Source: Balamuthia mandrillaris (lineage: Eukaryota > Discosea > Longamoebia > Balamuthiidae). From it: DNA of 64,000 nucleotides. How positions within the stretch are numbered: the first letter of the stretch is position 1; each line of letters starts with the position of its first letter. The notes beneath the pieces were generated by a model, which worked only from the letters and a program-made list of their open reading frames with translations, was not told the DNA's origin and made no database searches. Shown here piece after piece: positions 56,262 through 64,000 of the stretch. Both the position numbers and the translations under genes were made by a program. The stretch lies in NCBI GenBank assembly GCA_031835245.1, contig JAVKOQ010000083.1, positions 51,001 to 115,000 of the forward strand, written 5' to 3'.

Positions 56262-57116
56262 ATGGCAACACAGAAGCCTGTCGCTCTCATCACCGGCACC
56301 TCCACGGGAATCGGCCTCTCGGCGGCCATCCTCCTGGCCAAGGCGGACTTCCACGTGGTGGCCACCATGCGTAACCTCGACAAGGCCACGGAGCTCAAGG
56401 AGCGCGCCCAGAAGGAGGGCGTCGAGGTGGAGCTCCAGCAGCTGGACGTCTCCTCGCTGGAGTCCATCACCCGCTGCGTGGAGCAGGTCATCGCCACCCA
56501 CGGCAACATCGCCCTCCTCGTCAACAACGCCGGGGCGGGGCAGCTGGGCTCCTTGGAGCAGGTCTCGGAGAAGGACCTCCGCAGCGCCATGGAGGTCAAC
56601 TTCTTTGGCGTATGGCAGCTCACCAAGGCGGTCCTGCCCCACATGCGTCGCGCTCGCTCGGGACGTGTCATCTCTGTCACCAGCGTGGGCGGTCTCATAG
56701 GGCAGCCTTTCAACGATGCCTACTGCGCGGCCAAGTTCGCCGTGGAGGGAGCGATGGAGAGCTTGGCCCCTGTGACCAAGCGTTTCGGTGTGGACATCAT
56801 CCTGGTGGAACCCGGCGCGGTCCACTCCGCCTTTGTGGAGAACGTGCTTGCCAAAGGCTCCGTTGCCCCCGTGGAGGGAGACGAGGAGGAGCAGTTCTAC
56901 TCCAAGCTGTTGGAGAGCTATGTGGCGGGCACCAAGGACGCCTACGCGATGGGGCAGACCTCAGATGAGGTGGCCGAGGTCATCGTGAAGGCCGCCAAGG
57001 AGGAGAAGCCCCACCTGAGGTACCAGACTTCGGCCTTCATTGAAGCCATTTGTGGCAAGAAGATCAGCGACCTCACCGGAGACTCGATTGTAGATCTGAC
57101 TGGCTCTCGCCTTTGA
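56262..57116 (+). CDS. Classical short-chain dehydrogenase/reductase, intronless
   Basis: A single exon of 284 codons. Motifs of a classical SDR are present: cofactor-binding TGTSTGIG, LVNNAG, the Asn in VNFFG, catalytic Ser in SVTSVGG and YCAAK with catalytic Tyr and Lys, then VEPGAV. Arg after VATM suggests an NADP(H) preference. It resembles retinol/17-beta-hydroxysteroid dehydrogenase-like and bacterial SDRs; the substrate cannot be told. It is strikingly GC-rich in third codon positions compared with neighbours and has no introns, whereas most flanking genes have 4-15 exons. That combination suggests either recent acquisition from bacteria or very high expression. The start follows an AACAGAAGAAG leader and the stop lies 154 bp from the convergent F-box/SPRY gene. 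Confidence 0.93.
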   Translation: MATQKPVALITGTSTGIGLSAAILLAKADFHVVATMRNLDKATELKERAQKEGVEVELQQLDVSSLESITRCVEQVIATHGNIALLVNNAGAGQLGSLEQVSEKDLRSAMEVNFFGVWQLTKAVLPHMRRARSGRVISVTSVGGLIGQPFNDAYCAAKFAVEGAMESLAPVTKRFGVDIILVEPGAVHSAFVENVLAKGSVAPVEGDEEEQFYSKLLESYVAGTKDAYAMGQTSDEVAEVIVKAAKEEKPHLRYQTSAFIEAICGKKISDLTGDSIVDLTGSRL

Positions 57117-57270
57117 CAATAGGCCTTGCAAAACCTTTTGTTATTGATAACGAGCACTCCTTTCTTTTTTTTTTTTTAAACAAGGCTCTCTTTCTTCCTT
57201 CGTACTCATCGCTTGTCATGGTTGATACTCCTTTCTTCTTTCTTACTTTATTCCCTTCTTCGGTCGTCCA

Positions 57271-57708
57271 TCAGTGGAGTCCCTTCACATGACCCCGAAC
57301 GAACTCAGGAATGATGGCAGGGAAAGAGAAGGTCACTTGCTCTTCGTTCAGCAGCAAACTGACGGCGGCATAGTATGGTTTTTGTTGGCGAATGTCGTCA
57401 CAGTCCTTCAAACCTACAAAATACTTCTTGTTCCGATAATAGAACAAGTGGCCTGATAAAAGAGGATAAGAACACCGTGTTAACAAGAGAGCGAGAGAAG
57501 AAGAGTAGAGGAGGGAGCAGAGAGCCCAGAGCAACGAACCCGCGTCAATATCAAGATAAATGCCTATAACATCTCCGTTTTCGAACCGTGTATCTCTTGC
57601 TAACTCCTTCGGCGGAACCTGTTGCTTTCCGTAATTGCCAAGAAGATAACATGTATAGGGAATGACGCTCCATCCTGGTAAAGAGAGCCGAGAAAGAGGA
57701 ATGTTATA

Positions 57709-57739
<31 letters not shown>

Positions 57740-58670
57740 AAGAAGAAGAAGAACAAAGCATATGAACCAAGAACTAGAAATAGGACGAAGAGGATATCAA
57801 ACCAGGATCGCTAGAATGGCCAACGATGGAGTTGGAAGAGGTGGCTTTTGACACGGGAAGGATGCCGATGAAGATTTGTTGATGAGTTTTGTCGATGGTA
57901 ACCTCAAAGTAATGCTGGCCTTTTAGGGTCATGGTGAAAGAGATAAGCAGCAATGTACGAAGAACAAGGAGAGGAAGCATAAGAAGAAAGGAAAGAGAAT
58001 TATTCCCGTGAGCATAAAGCAGAAGGAAGGTTGATTCCAATGAAAAGTAAGAAGACGAAGAAAAACGAAGAAAGAAGAAGAAAGAAGAAGAAAGAAAGAA
58101 GAAGGAGGAAGCACAAGAATACCGGAGGTCCACTGGTTTGCGCTCCTGCATTTACAATGGCCGTTGCCGCTGCTATGTTGCGTGACCGTCCGTTTATTAG
58201 CGCTGAGAGCAAGGCTTCCCTCCTTGTTATCCTCAAACAAGACCAAATGGTTCACTTTTGCAACACGACAAAAAAAAAAGTTTTGTTAAATAAATGATAA
58301 AAGAAGTGTAAAAGAAAGCACCAAAGCACGAACAGTTGCTCAAGTACAAACTCTTCCAGCTTTCGCCCGCTGGCTCTTCTTCTTCTTCTTCTCCTTCTCC
58401 TTCTCCTTCTTCTTCTTCTTCTATTGGCATGCGTATCCCTCTGAGGTCACAAAAATGGTGCCATAGGGTAGGGTCATGACAAAGCTGACACGTGAGACGG
58501 TTGGCCAGGCAGTAATGCAGCCAGTCCGGACCCGGAGGACCCAGCCATTTCAGGCACTCCACCTGCAACTCCATCGGAAGGTCTCCAAAGGGAAAGGAGG
58601 GGCCACCATCGGTCGTCGTAGTCCCACCGGAATGCTTCTTTTTCCATTTCATTTTGAATGCACTAAACAT
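57271..58670 (-). CDS. F-box and SPRY domain protein
   Basis: Five exons on the minus strand: 58670-58322, 58254-58123, 57919-57803, 57674-57540 and 57452-57271, giving 304 aa. The F-box (about residues 25-75) reads FPFGDLPMELQVECLKWLGP and CLANRLTCQLCHDPTLWHHF. It is followed by an acidic run and a SPRY domain: LALSANKRTVTQHSSGNGH, QHYFEVTIDKTHQQIFIGIL, then FENGDVIGIYLDID and HLFYYRNKKYFVGL. F-box proteins bring substrates to SCF ubiquitin ligases through Skp1, and here the SPRY domain would pick the substrate, as in FBXO45/Fsn. A (GAA)n tract lies in intron 3 at about 57713-57752. The substrate is unknown. Confidence 0.87.
57713..57752. repeat. (GAA)n trinucleotide repeat in an intron
   Basis: About 13 GAA units lie in the third intron of the F-box/SPRY gene (TTC on the sense strand). 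Confidence 0.8.
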
Positions 58671-59383
58671 TTTCTTTTCCTTCCTCTTCTATTTCTTCTT
58701 CTTTTGTTCTTCTGGTCCTTCTTCTTTGTTCTTTGTTCGCTTCTCTTGTTCTCCGCTTCTCTTGTTCTTCGTCTGCTGCTGCTTCTTCTTCTTCTTCTTC
58801 TTTATTGAAACAAATAGGAATAATTAAGTAAAATATTTGATAATTATCGGTGTCTCTCTTCGATAACGTGTGAAGGGCAGGAAGCCTCACGGTTTGCTCA
58901 TGACTACCGGTGGTCCCCTTACCGGCCTTCATCACACGCGGTTCAGCTCGCCTGTTCTTGAGTTAACTCTTCACCTTTCGTTGATCAGCAAAAAGAAAAA
59001 GTGTTATCAATGATCATTCATTTTACCTGCACCCGGAAGCAGAGAAAGTGGAGGAGAATGGCGTACGGGCCGCGTTTTGGCTAAGGACGGCCGATGAAAA
59101 AAGAACAGCAGCTGGTTGTGGAGCTGCTGTGACTCGAGCAGCGGATCCATACATCTTTTTGTTGTTGAAAGAGAACAAAACGAAGAATATAAAGAGGCTG
59201 AGGATGATGGTGATTAGTCATGGTGGAAGATTGTGGTGGTTGTTGTGTTGGTGGTTATGATTGTAGCGGTGGTTGTGTTTGGGAGCATCAGGTTGAAGGG
59301 ACGGAGCCAACACCAAAGCAGACGCAACAGCGCATGGTTCTTGCAGAGTTCTGCTTTCCTTAAAGAGAGTTTCATAGAACAGT
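58671..59383. other. Intergenic region between two minus-strand genes
   Basis: The 713-bp gap lies downstream of F-box/RasGEF and upstream of F-box/SPRY. An imperfect inverted repeat at about 58866-58938 (GTGTGAAGG ... CCTTCATCACAC) and a GTAAGG splice-site-like sequence near 58920 on the minus strand could mark a 5' UTR exon. The stretch 59221-59383 stays open on the minus strand with His/Asn-rich coding, but joining it to the RasGEF gene would need a roughly 29-nt intron, so it is left out. Confidence 0.4.
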
Positions 59384-62141
59384 CTACGTTTTGCGTGGTT
59401 CTCTATTTAAGGAGAGTGCTATGCACTCCTCTTCGGTGATGGAGGGAAGGTGCAGGAGGAAGTGAATCACCTCTGGGATTGGCTGCAGGTGAAAGGGATG
59501 TTGTTGGAAACGTTTCACGGCAGAGATGGTGGTGGAGAGATGCACTCGCTTCCGGAAGTTGATGAGATTGTTTGCTGTCATATCAGGATTGCCGTCACTT
59601 ATGAAGAGTAGATCGGTGAGGTACATGCCGCTGTTATTGTTACAGAGTTAACGTAATGCGATCTAAGAGAAAAAGGAAAAGACAATGAGAAAACGTCATT
59701 ACTAAACACATACAGATAAGGAATAAGAGGAGGTGTGCGCGCTGCCATGACTTCTCGCAGTTGTTTATGGGCAGACAAACGATAATTATCAAAAGAGTTA
59801 AACGCCTGTCGTCGCAATATGTTACAAAAAGCAGTTGTGAAATGTTTAACAGGTAGGAGGGAGCAACAGAGAGAGAAACCTCTATAGTCTTCTGGGGACA
59901 ATGTGCGCGGGTTTGTTTGAGTCTATGCACTGAAACGCTACTGTAGCCAGCGACAATTGCGAACAAAGCATGATAACTTCCCAACTTGTCCAGTTCCTTT
60001 ACGTTGTTGGGGGTGAAGTTCAGAGAACAGTTAAAATAATAGTTAAAACACATACCAGAATGACATTGTGGAAGTAGGTTATCACTTTTGCACGAGTAGC
60101 CGGTTTTGTTGGCTCTAAAATAGAGCGAATGACCCAACTTTGTTTGAAAGAAGATGTATGAGAAGGAAAGGAAGAAGGAATAAAGAGAATAATGGAAAAG
60201 CAATTGAAGAAGGACAAGAAGAAGCACTTACTTTGCAACAGAGTTAAAGTGGTTGGTCATGTGAAGGATGGAGGATTGTTGTTCTGCACGATTTATGTTC
60301 AGCCATGGACTGCGCAGCAGTTCTCTTCGCTTTGTGTTTTGACTTGACGTTAAAGAATGAAAATAGCGTAACACGACAAACGTGATGTGAACGTACGGTG
60401 ATCTGAGAGAAAAAGAAGTAATGAAGGAGCGTCATTTGTCGAGCAAGTTCCACTGCAGGAATGTTGCTCCATTCAAGTGTCTCTGATTTTTTGGGCCACT
60501 ATGAAAAGGAAAGAAGAATAAGCAAGTGAGAGAAGCAGCAAACAGAAAGAGTCAAAAAGCAGACGAGAGAAGAAGAAGAAACAAAATACAAGAAGACTAC
60601 AACACGACACATGGCAACAATATAGAAGGTGACAAAGAAAAAAAAAAAAACAAAAAGACAAACCACAAGAGAAGGGCACTGTCCCAATTCGATTCTTGGA
60701 AGAAGAGCCTGAACCACGAATTCACTGTCCAAAGCTCCACGTGTTTCTTTGCTCTTCTCTTTTCGTTTTGTTGCTTTGTTTAAGTAAGCTATGATACTTT
60801 GCAAGCTATGCAAAGCCTCCTCTCTGACAGAACATGTCCGCTTTGTTGATGCTCGGTTCTCATCTCTGTTTGCTATGTCTTTGTGCTCTCTTCGCCCAAA
60901 CAAAGTGCCAAGCTTGCTCTTCTTCTTTCGTTTCTTCTTTTCTTCTTGTTTTGGTTGTTGGTCTTTACCATTCTTCCCGTCTTCCTTGGTATTATCTTTC
61001 AATCTTACGGATTGTTCATCGTCAGTTGTAGCGAGCCTCGCAAAGTCGCGAGCAACGATGCCTCGCACAAAGATCTTCAGAGCAAGCGCAACCTCATTCC
61101 CTCGTTCTTCTTCCTCTTTCAGCTTTTCCTGTTCAGCTTCGTTCTCGTTCTCTTTGTTCTCATGCTCTTCATCTTTGTCGTGCTGCATAAAGTCTTCAAA
61201 ACAATAGGAAGAGCACCATTTGGCCAACAAACAGCAAACGTTCTTCTTTCTGCAAAGTTCTGCAAACGCTTCTTCTTCATCATCTTCACCATCATCTTTG
61301 TATGCTTTCTTTGCCATCTGCTCTCGTTCTTCTCGCAGCTGCTCCACGGAAAAGAACCGCTCTCCTTCTCTCAGAGCCACATTCGCTCTTTCTCCTTCTC
61401 TCTTCATCCTCCCCATTTCGCTGCTTTCATTTTCTTCTCCTTCGTCTGTCTCCTCTGCTCCGTCGTTGAACGTCAATAAGCTTGCGTCGTATCGTTGCAG
61501 TAACTCGAGGAACAAAGCTGAGCGAGTGATGAATGTTGGGTATGTAAGGATAAACTCTTCCTTAAACTTGTCATCTGTTTTTATGTTTGTTGAATAACAA
61601 TAAGAAAAGAAAAATAAAGAAGAGAATAAAGAAGGAAAGAGAAGCGAGTTACCAGAAGTGTAAATGGCTTCATCGATGAGACAGGCAACGGAACCGCTGG
61701 GGATTCGTCCCTCTGCGTCCCGAACGAGACCTTTTATTTGCTTCTGTTTCGTGACCTTTGTTATTCCCACAGAGAGAGACAGAGCTAGAGAGAGAGAAAC
61801 AGTTTAGCATTTCACCACAAAGAAAATAAAAACAGGAAGTGAACTCACGTTTGCGGGTCAGCACAGGGCTTCCTACGTTGTTGCTTCGTTTCAGCCGTTT
61901 CACGCTCTTGGCAAAAAGGTTCTTATAGAAGAAGAAGAAGAATAAGAAAAAAGAAAAGAAAAGAAAAGTGTTTATAACAAACCCGCCAAAGAGCATGGTC
62001 GGAGGCCACGCCATGCCAGTCCTTGCACACGAGCGAGGCAGCGCATAACTCTGGAAGCTCGAGAAAGGAGAATAGGAAGAGGGTGAGCTCCGCCGGCAAG
62101 CGGGAAGCGACGGGCGAACGTGCCCTCCTCCTCTGCTTCAT
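59384..62141 (-). CDS. F-box and RasGEF (CDC25) fusion protein
   Basis: Ten exons on the minus strand: 62141-61983, 61921-61849, 61784-61653, 61574-60664, 60498-60397, 60329-60232, 60137-60056, 59996-59880, 59805-59714 and 59630-59384, giving 670 aa. An F-box opens the protein ([40 protein letters not shown]). A RasGEF_N segment follows (GSVACLIDEAI, FKEEFILTYPTFITRSALFL), broken by a Glu/Lys-rich insert of roughly 200 residues. The CDC25 catalytic domain is complete: PAVELARQMTLLHYFFFSQI, ELLRSPW, MTNHFNSVANWVIRSIL, LFAIVAGYSSVSVHRLKQT, PPLIPYLGMYLTDLLFI and NLINFRKR. It should load GTP on a Ras-like protein, with the F-box tying it to Skp1/cullin. An open frame without ATG reaches 62210; the Met at 62141 was chosen. 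Confidence 0.88.
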
Positions 62142-62254
62142 CTTCCTTCCCGCCTTCTGCTGCTGAATGCGTTTCACTTTTGTCGACAATCCTTTTCTTC
62201 CAACGCGCAATGGTTAAGTTTGGAGGTGGTCCTTGTCGACACTAATTTTTCCCG

Positions 62255-62500
62255 CTAAAAGTGACAGGAGAGCGCAGGGACATTTTTGCTGTTCTTTTTT
62301 CCCTTGCCATTTCTTTTCAGTCGTATAAAAAAATAGGCATGTTTTTTGTCTACTTCATTTTGTGGAGGGGCTGCCTTTAGGGCTCTTCTTGGCATAGCGT
62401 GAGGACCTGTAACGCACCGACCTGTGCTGTTCTTGGAGGCGCACAACGTGGATGGTCGAAACTTCACCGTCGGCATCCCACTCACCATGAGTTCCGCCAT
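62255..62500 (-). CDS. Possible small hypothetical protein
   Basis: An 81-codon minus-strand frame begins MAELMVSGMPTVKF right after a 10-A tract, the start context common in this window. An excellent 5' splice site (ATG|GTGAGTGGG) lies after codon 5, and a second overlapping frame (EWDADGEVSTIHVVRLQEQ) is also open, so the real product may be spliced or the region may be a leader exon. No family is recognised. Confidence 0.25.
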   Translation of the reverse strand: MAELMVSGMPTVKFRPSTLCASKNSTGRCVTGPHAMPRRALKAAPPQNEVDKKHAYFFIRLKRNGKGKKNSKNVPALSCHF

Positions 62501-62592
62501 TTTTTTTTTTCTTGTCGCTCACCTTCTTTCACTGTTTTTCTTTAGAAAGCTCCTCTCATGACTGGGAAGGTCACGAAAGGATAATGAAATGA

Positions 62593-62705
62593 GGCGTTTA
62601 TCGGTTTAATAAGTTTAAGTTTATCGGTGAATCCTGGACACAAAACGCAGCTTTGCCTCCGGGATGATTAAATAAGGCGTTTATCGGTTTAATCAGTTTA
62701 TCGGT
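62593..62705. repeat. Two direct repeats upstream of the secreted-protein gene
   Basis: Blocks at 62593-62628 and 62670-62705 share AGGCGTTTATCGGTTTAAT, followed by AAG or CAG and then TTTATCGGTG; the first has a small extra insertion. The segment between them includes another TTTATCGG-like piece. They may be protein-binding sites. Confidence 0.7.
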
Positions 62706-62758
62706 GGGGATGATTTTTTTATTTTTTATTTTTGTTTGTTTATAAAACTTTGTAAGGA

Positions 62759-64000
62759 ATGCCCCAGTTCGCATGGACAGCAGTGGTCCTCTGCTTTTGT
62801 GCGGGCTTTGCTTCAGCTCAAACAGGTATAGGTTGCTTGTTTTTGTTTTTTTTGAACCTTCTTTCCTTGTAAAACCATCTCTCTTGGTAACAAAAATGAA
62901 GGTTATTTCAAACAGGGAGCAAGCGGACAGGACCCGGACTGCCCCGAAACGAATCCTTGTGCTGACCCTTTTTCCTTCATCTCGTTGGGAGACTTTTCGG
63001 AGTACGTCTTGGCAGCGGGCACATACGCTTTTACCTCCACCGTCTATTTCTCCAGCTCCTTCACCATAAGGTTTGTTTTTTAGGTTTCTGTTTGCTTGTT
63101 GCTCCGCGTGGTACTTCTGCACGTCGTTCAAACAAAACATTTCTCTGGCAAAACAGGAAATGGGTTGAAAAAGGAGAACAACAGCCAGTCCTTCTCTTGG
63201 GCCAGACTACGAGTGCGTTATGTTTCAGCCTCAGTGAGAGTGCTCCTCCTGTGGCCCTCTCAACAAACCAAAAGTTGTGCTGAACAATACAAGCGCCACC
63301 AGCACCGGTGGTTTTATAACGTTTCAACGATTTCGTACTTCCTCCGTTTTGAGTTTGTATCATTCGGACATGATAACTGACTTGACGACGGTAGAGTTTT
63401 TGGACAATGATGTTGAGGCTATGGGTTTGTTATCCTTGAAACTGTGTCATTATTTTGCTTTCTTTCCGTTTCTTTCTTTCTTTGTTTCCATCTCATCTAA
63501 CATCGAACTTGGCCAAAGTCGTACTGAAAGGCAGCAACTGGCGCAGTACTGGACTAGTCTCGTTTGAACGTAACTCTGCTTCGGTAGTCTTTGATATCTA
63601 TTCAGCAGACGGCAGGGATACGCAGCTTTATAGCCTCATTCCGCTTCGTATGGTGGACAACCAATTTGGGTACACCTTTAGCACAGCCTCGACCTCAGAT
63701 CTGTGCGTCCTTCCTTGCAATGATGAGTCACCAGAGTATTGTGACTGTATTTACCAATCACTTATTTCGTGGGGAGAGGTTACTATTGAAGAAGCACCGT
63801 CATTGGTTCTTCCTCTTTACGTTTCTCCTCCATCACCCATCGACATGGAGCTTCATTTGGTTTTGGACCCGCCTGATGGAGTGGTACACGGGCAACACTT
63901 CACCATTCTACCTTCACCATCACGATCGTTCAACGACTCATCGTTGGAAATCATTGTGAACATTCCACAAGGGGAGGAAAAACTGAGGTTGGCCATCACG
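62759..64000 (+). CDS. Secreted protein, partial (3' end beyond window)
   Basis: Five exons so far: 62759-62825, 62902-63070, 63157-63233, 63275-63424 and 63519 to the window end, with 315 codons read and still open. The start encodes a clear signal peptide (MPQFAWTAVVLCFCAGFASA). A Cys-containing segment follows (DPDCPETNPCADPFSFI), then beta-rich sequence with alternating hydrophobic residues (YVLAAGTYAFTSTVYF, GFITFQRF, TTVEFLDNDVEAM, SASVVFDIYSADGRD) and later CVLPCNDESPEYCDC. The pattern hints at a beta-helix or extracellular beta-sandwich protein, but no family is certain. The third intron is only 41 nt (63234-63274). The frame is kept at every junction. Confidence 0.65.

Larger units (their letters stand above)
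62142..62758. promoter_or_regulatory. Divergent promoter region with direct repeats
   Basis: The gap lies between F-box/RasGEF and the secreted-protein gene. Apart from the small frame at 62255-62500, it holds two near-identical blocks, 62593-62628 and 62670-62705, each containing GGCGTTTATCGGTTTAAT and ending TTTATCGGTG. They lie about 50-165 bp before the start codon of the downstream gene. Confidence 0.5.

Noticed and set aside
59221-59383. Extra C-terminal exon for the F-box/RasGEF gene.
   Set aside because: The frame is open and His/Asn-rich, but the required intron would be about 29 nt, shorter than any other here, and the RasGEF domain already ends naturally before the stop at 59384.
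1-64000. Search for transposons, LTR or other virus-like elements, and prophage genes.
   Set aside because: No transposase, reverse transcriptase, integrase or capsid-like sequence was recognised; the only element-like signal is the small repeat pair at 12679-13465.

Overview
The window is nuclear DNA of a unicellular eukaryote. The evidence is a eukaryotic initiator tRNA-Met, protein genes broken by many short GT-AG introns (roughly 40-350 nt), and nuclear, ribosomal, exosome, Mediator and ubiquitin-ligase genes. The gene set (class I PITP, AGAP-like ArfGAP, F-box/RasGEF, Clu fusions, MED27) together with serine-, glutamate- and lysine-rich inserts would suit a free-living amoeba, possibly a discosean amoebozoan. 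That placement is inference and rests on no search. Genes are dense: several neighbours are only 14-100 bp apart. Starts often follow an A-rich tract. Long (CT)n runs sit in introns, usually on the sense strand. I saw no transposon, retroelement, viral remnant or CRISPR array.

Layout. 1-7.1 kb: end of an unknown gene, tRNA-iMet, a PITP, a mitochondrial ATM1/ABCB7-type ABC transporter and a secreted ependymin-like protein. 7.9-18.8 kb: a 14-exon DCAF12 homologue, a family-2 glycosyltransferase, and a giant protein joining Clu, TPR-like and HAM1/ITPase-like domains. 19-30.5 kb: a serine-rich protein, a PP2C phosphatase with a long charged insert, a dsRNA-binding protein, two unknown proteins and a T4-Rnl1-like RNA ligase. 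30.5-41.6 kb: an AGAP-like Ras/PH/ArfGAP/ankyrin protein, MED27, a hydroxylysine-kinase-like enzyme and an EF-hand protein of unknown type. 41.8-47.2 kb: a small caspase-fold protein, an RNase PH-type exosome subunit, ribosomal protein uL5 and an EF-hand protein with an IQM-like C-terminus. 47.8-55.5 kb: a second Clu giant ending in leucine-rich repeats, and a small ankyrin protein. 56.2-64 kb: an intronless SDR, an F-box/SPRY protein, an F-box/RasGEF protein and the 5' part of a secreted protein.

Taken together, the genes cover ubiquitin-ligase adaptors (DCAF12, F-box/SPRY, F-box/RasGEF), small-GTPase control (AGAP, RasGEF), RNA processing (ligase, exosome, dsRBD), calcium sensing (two EF-hand proteins) and mitochondrial biology (ATM1-like, two Clu proteins). 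They look like a random stretch of a compact genome and not a co-regulated cluster. The most unusual items are the two Clu fusions, one of which carries a HAM1-like domain that looks catalytically damaged.

Exon models were read by eye. Each multi-exon model keeps the reading frame at every junction and uses GT...AG, but none has been checked against transcripts.
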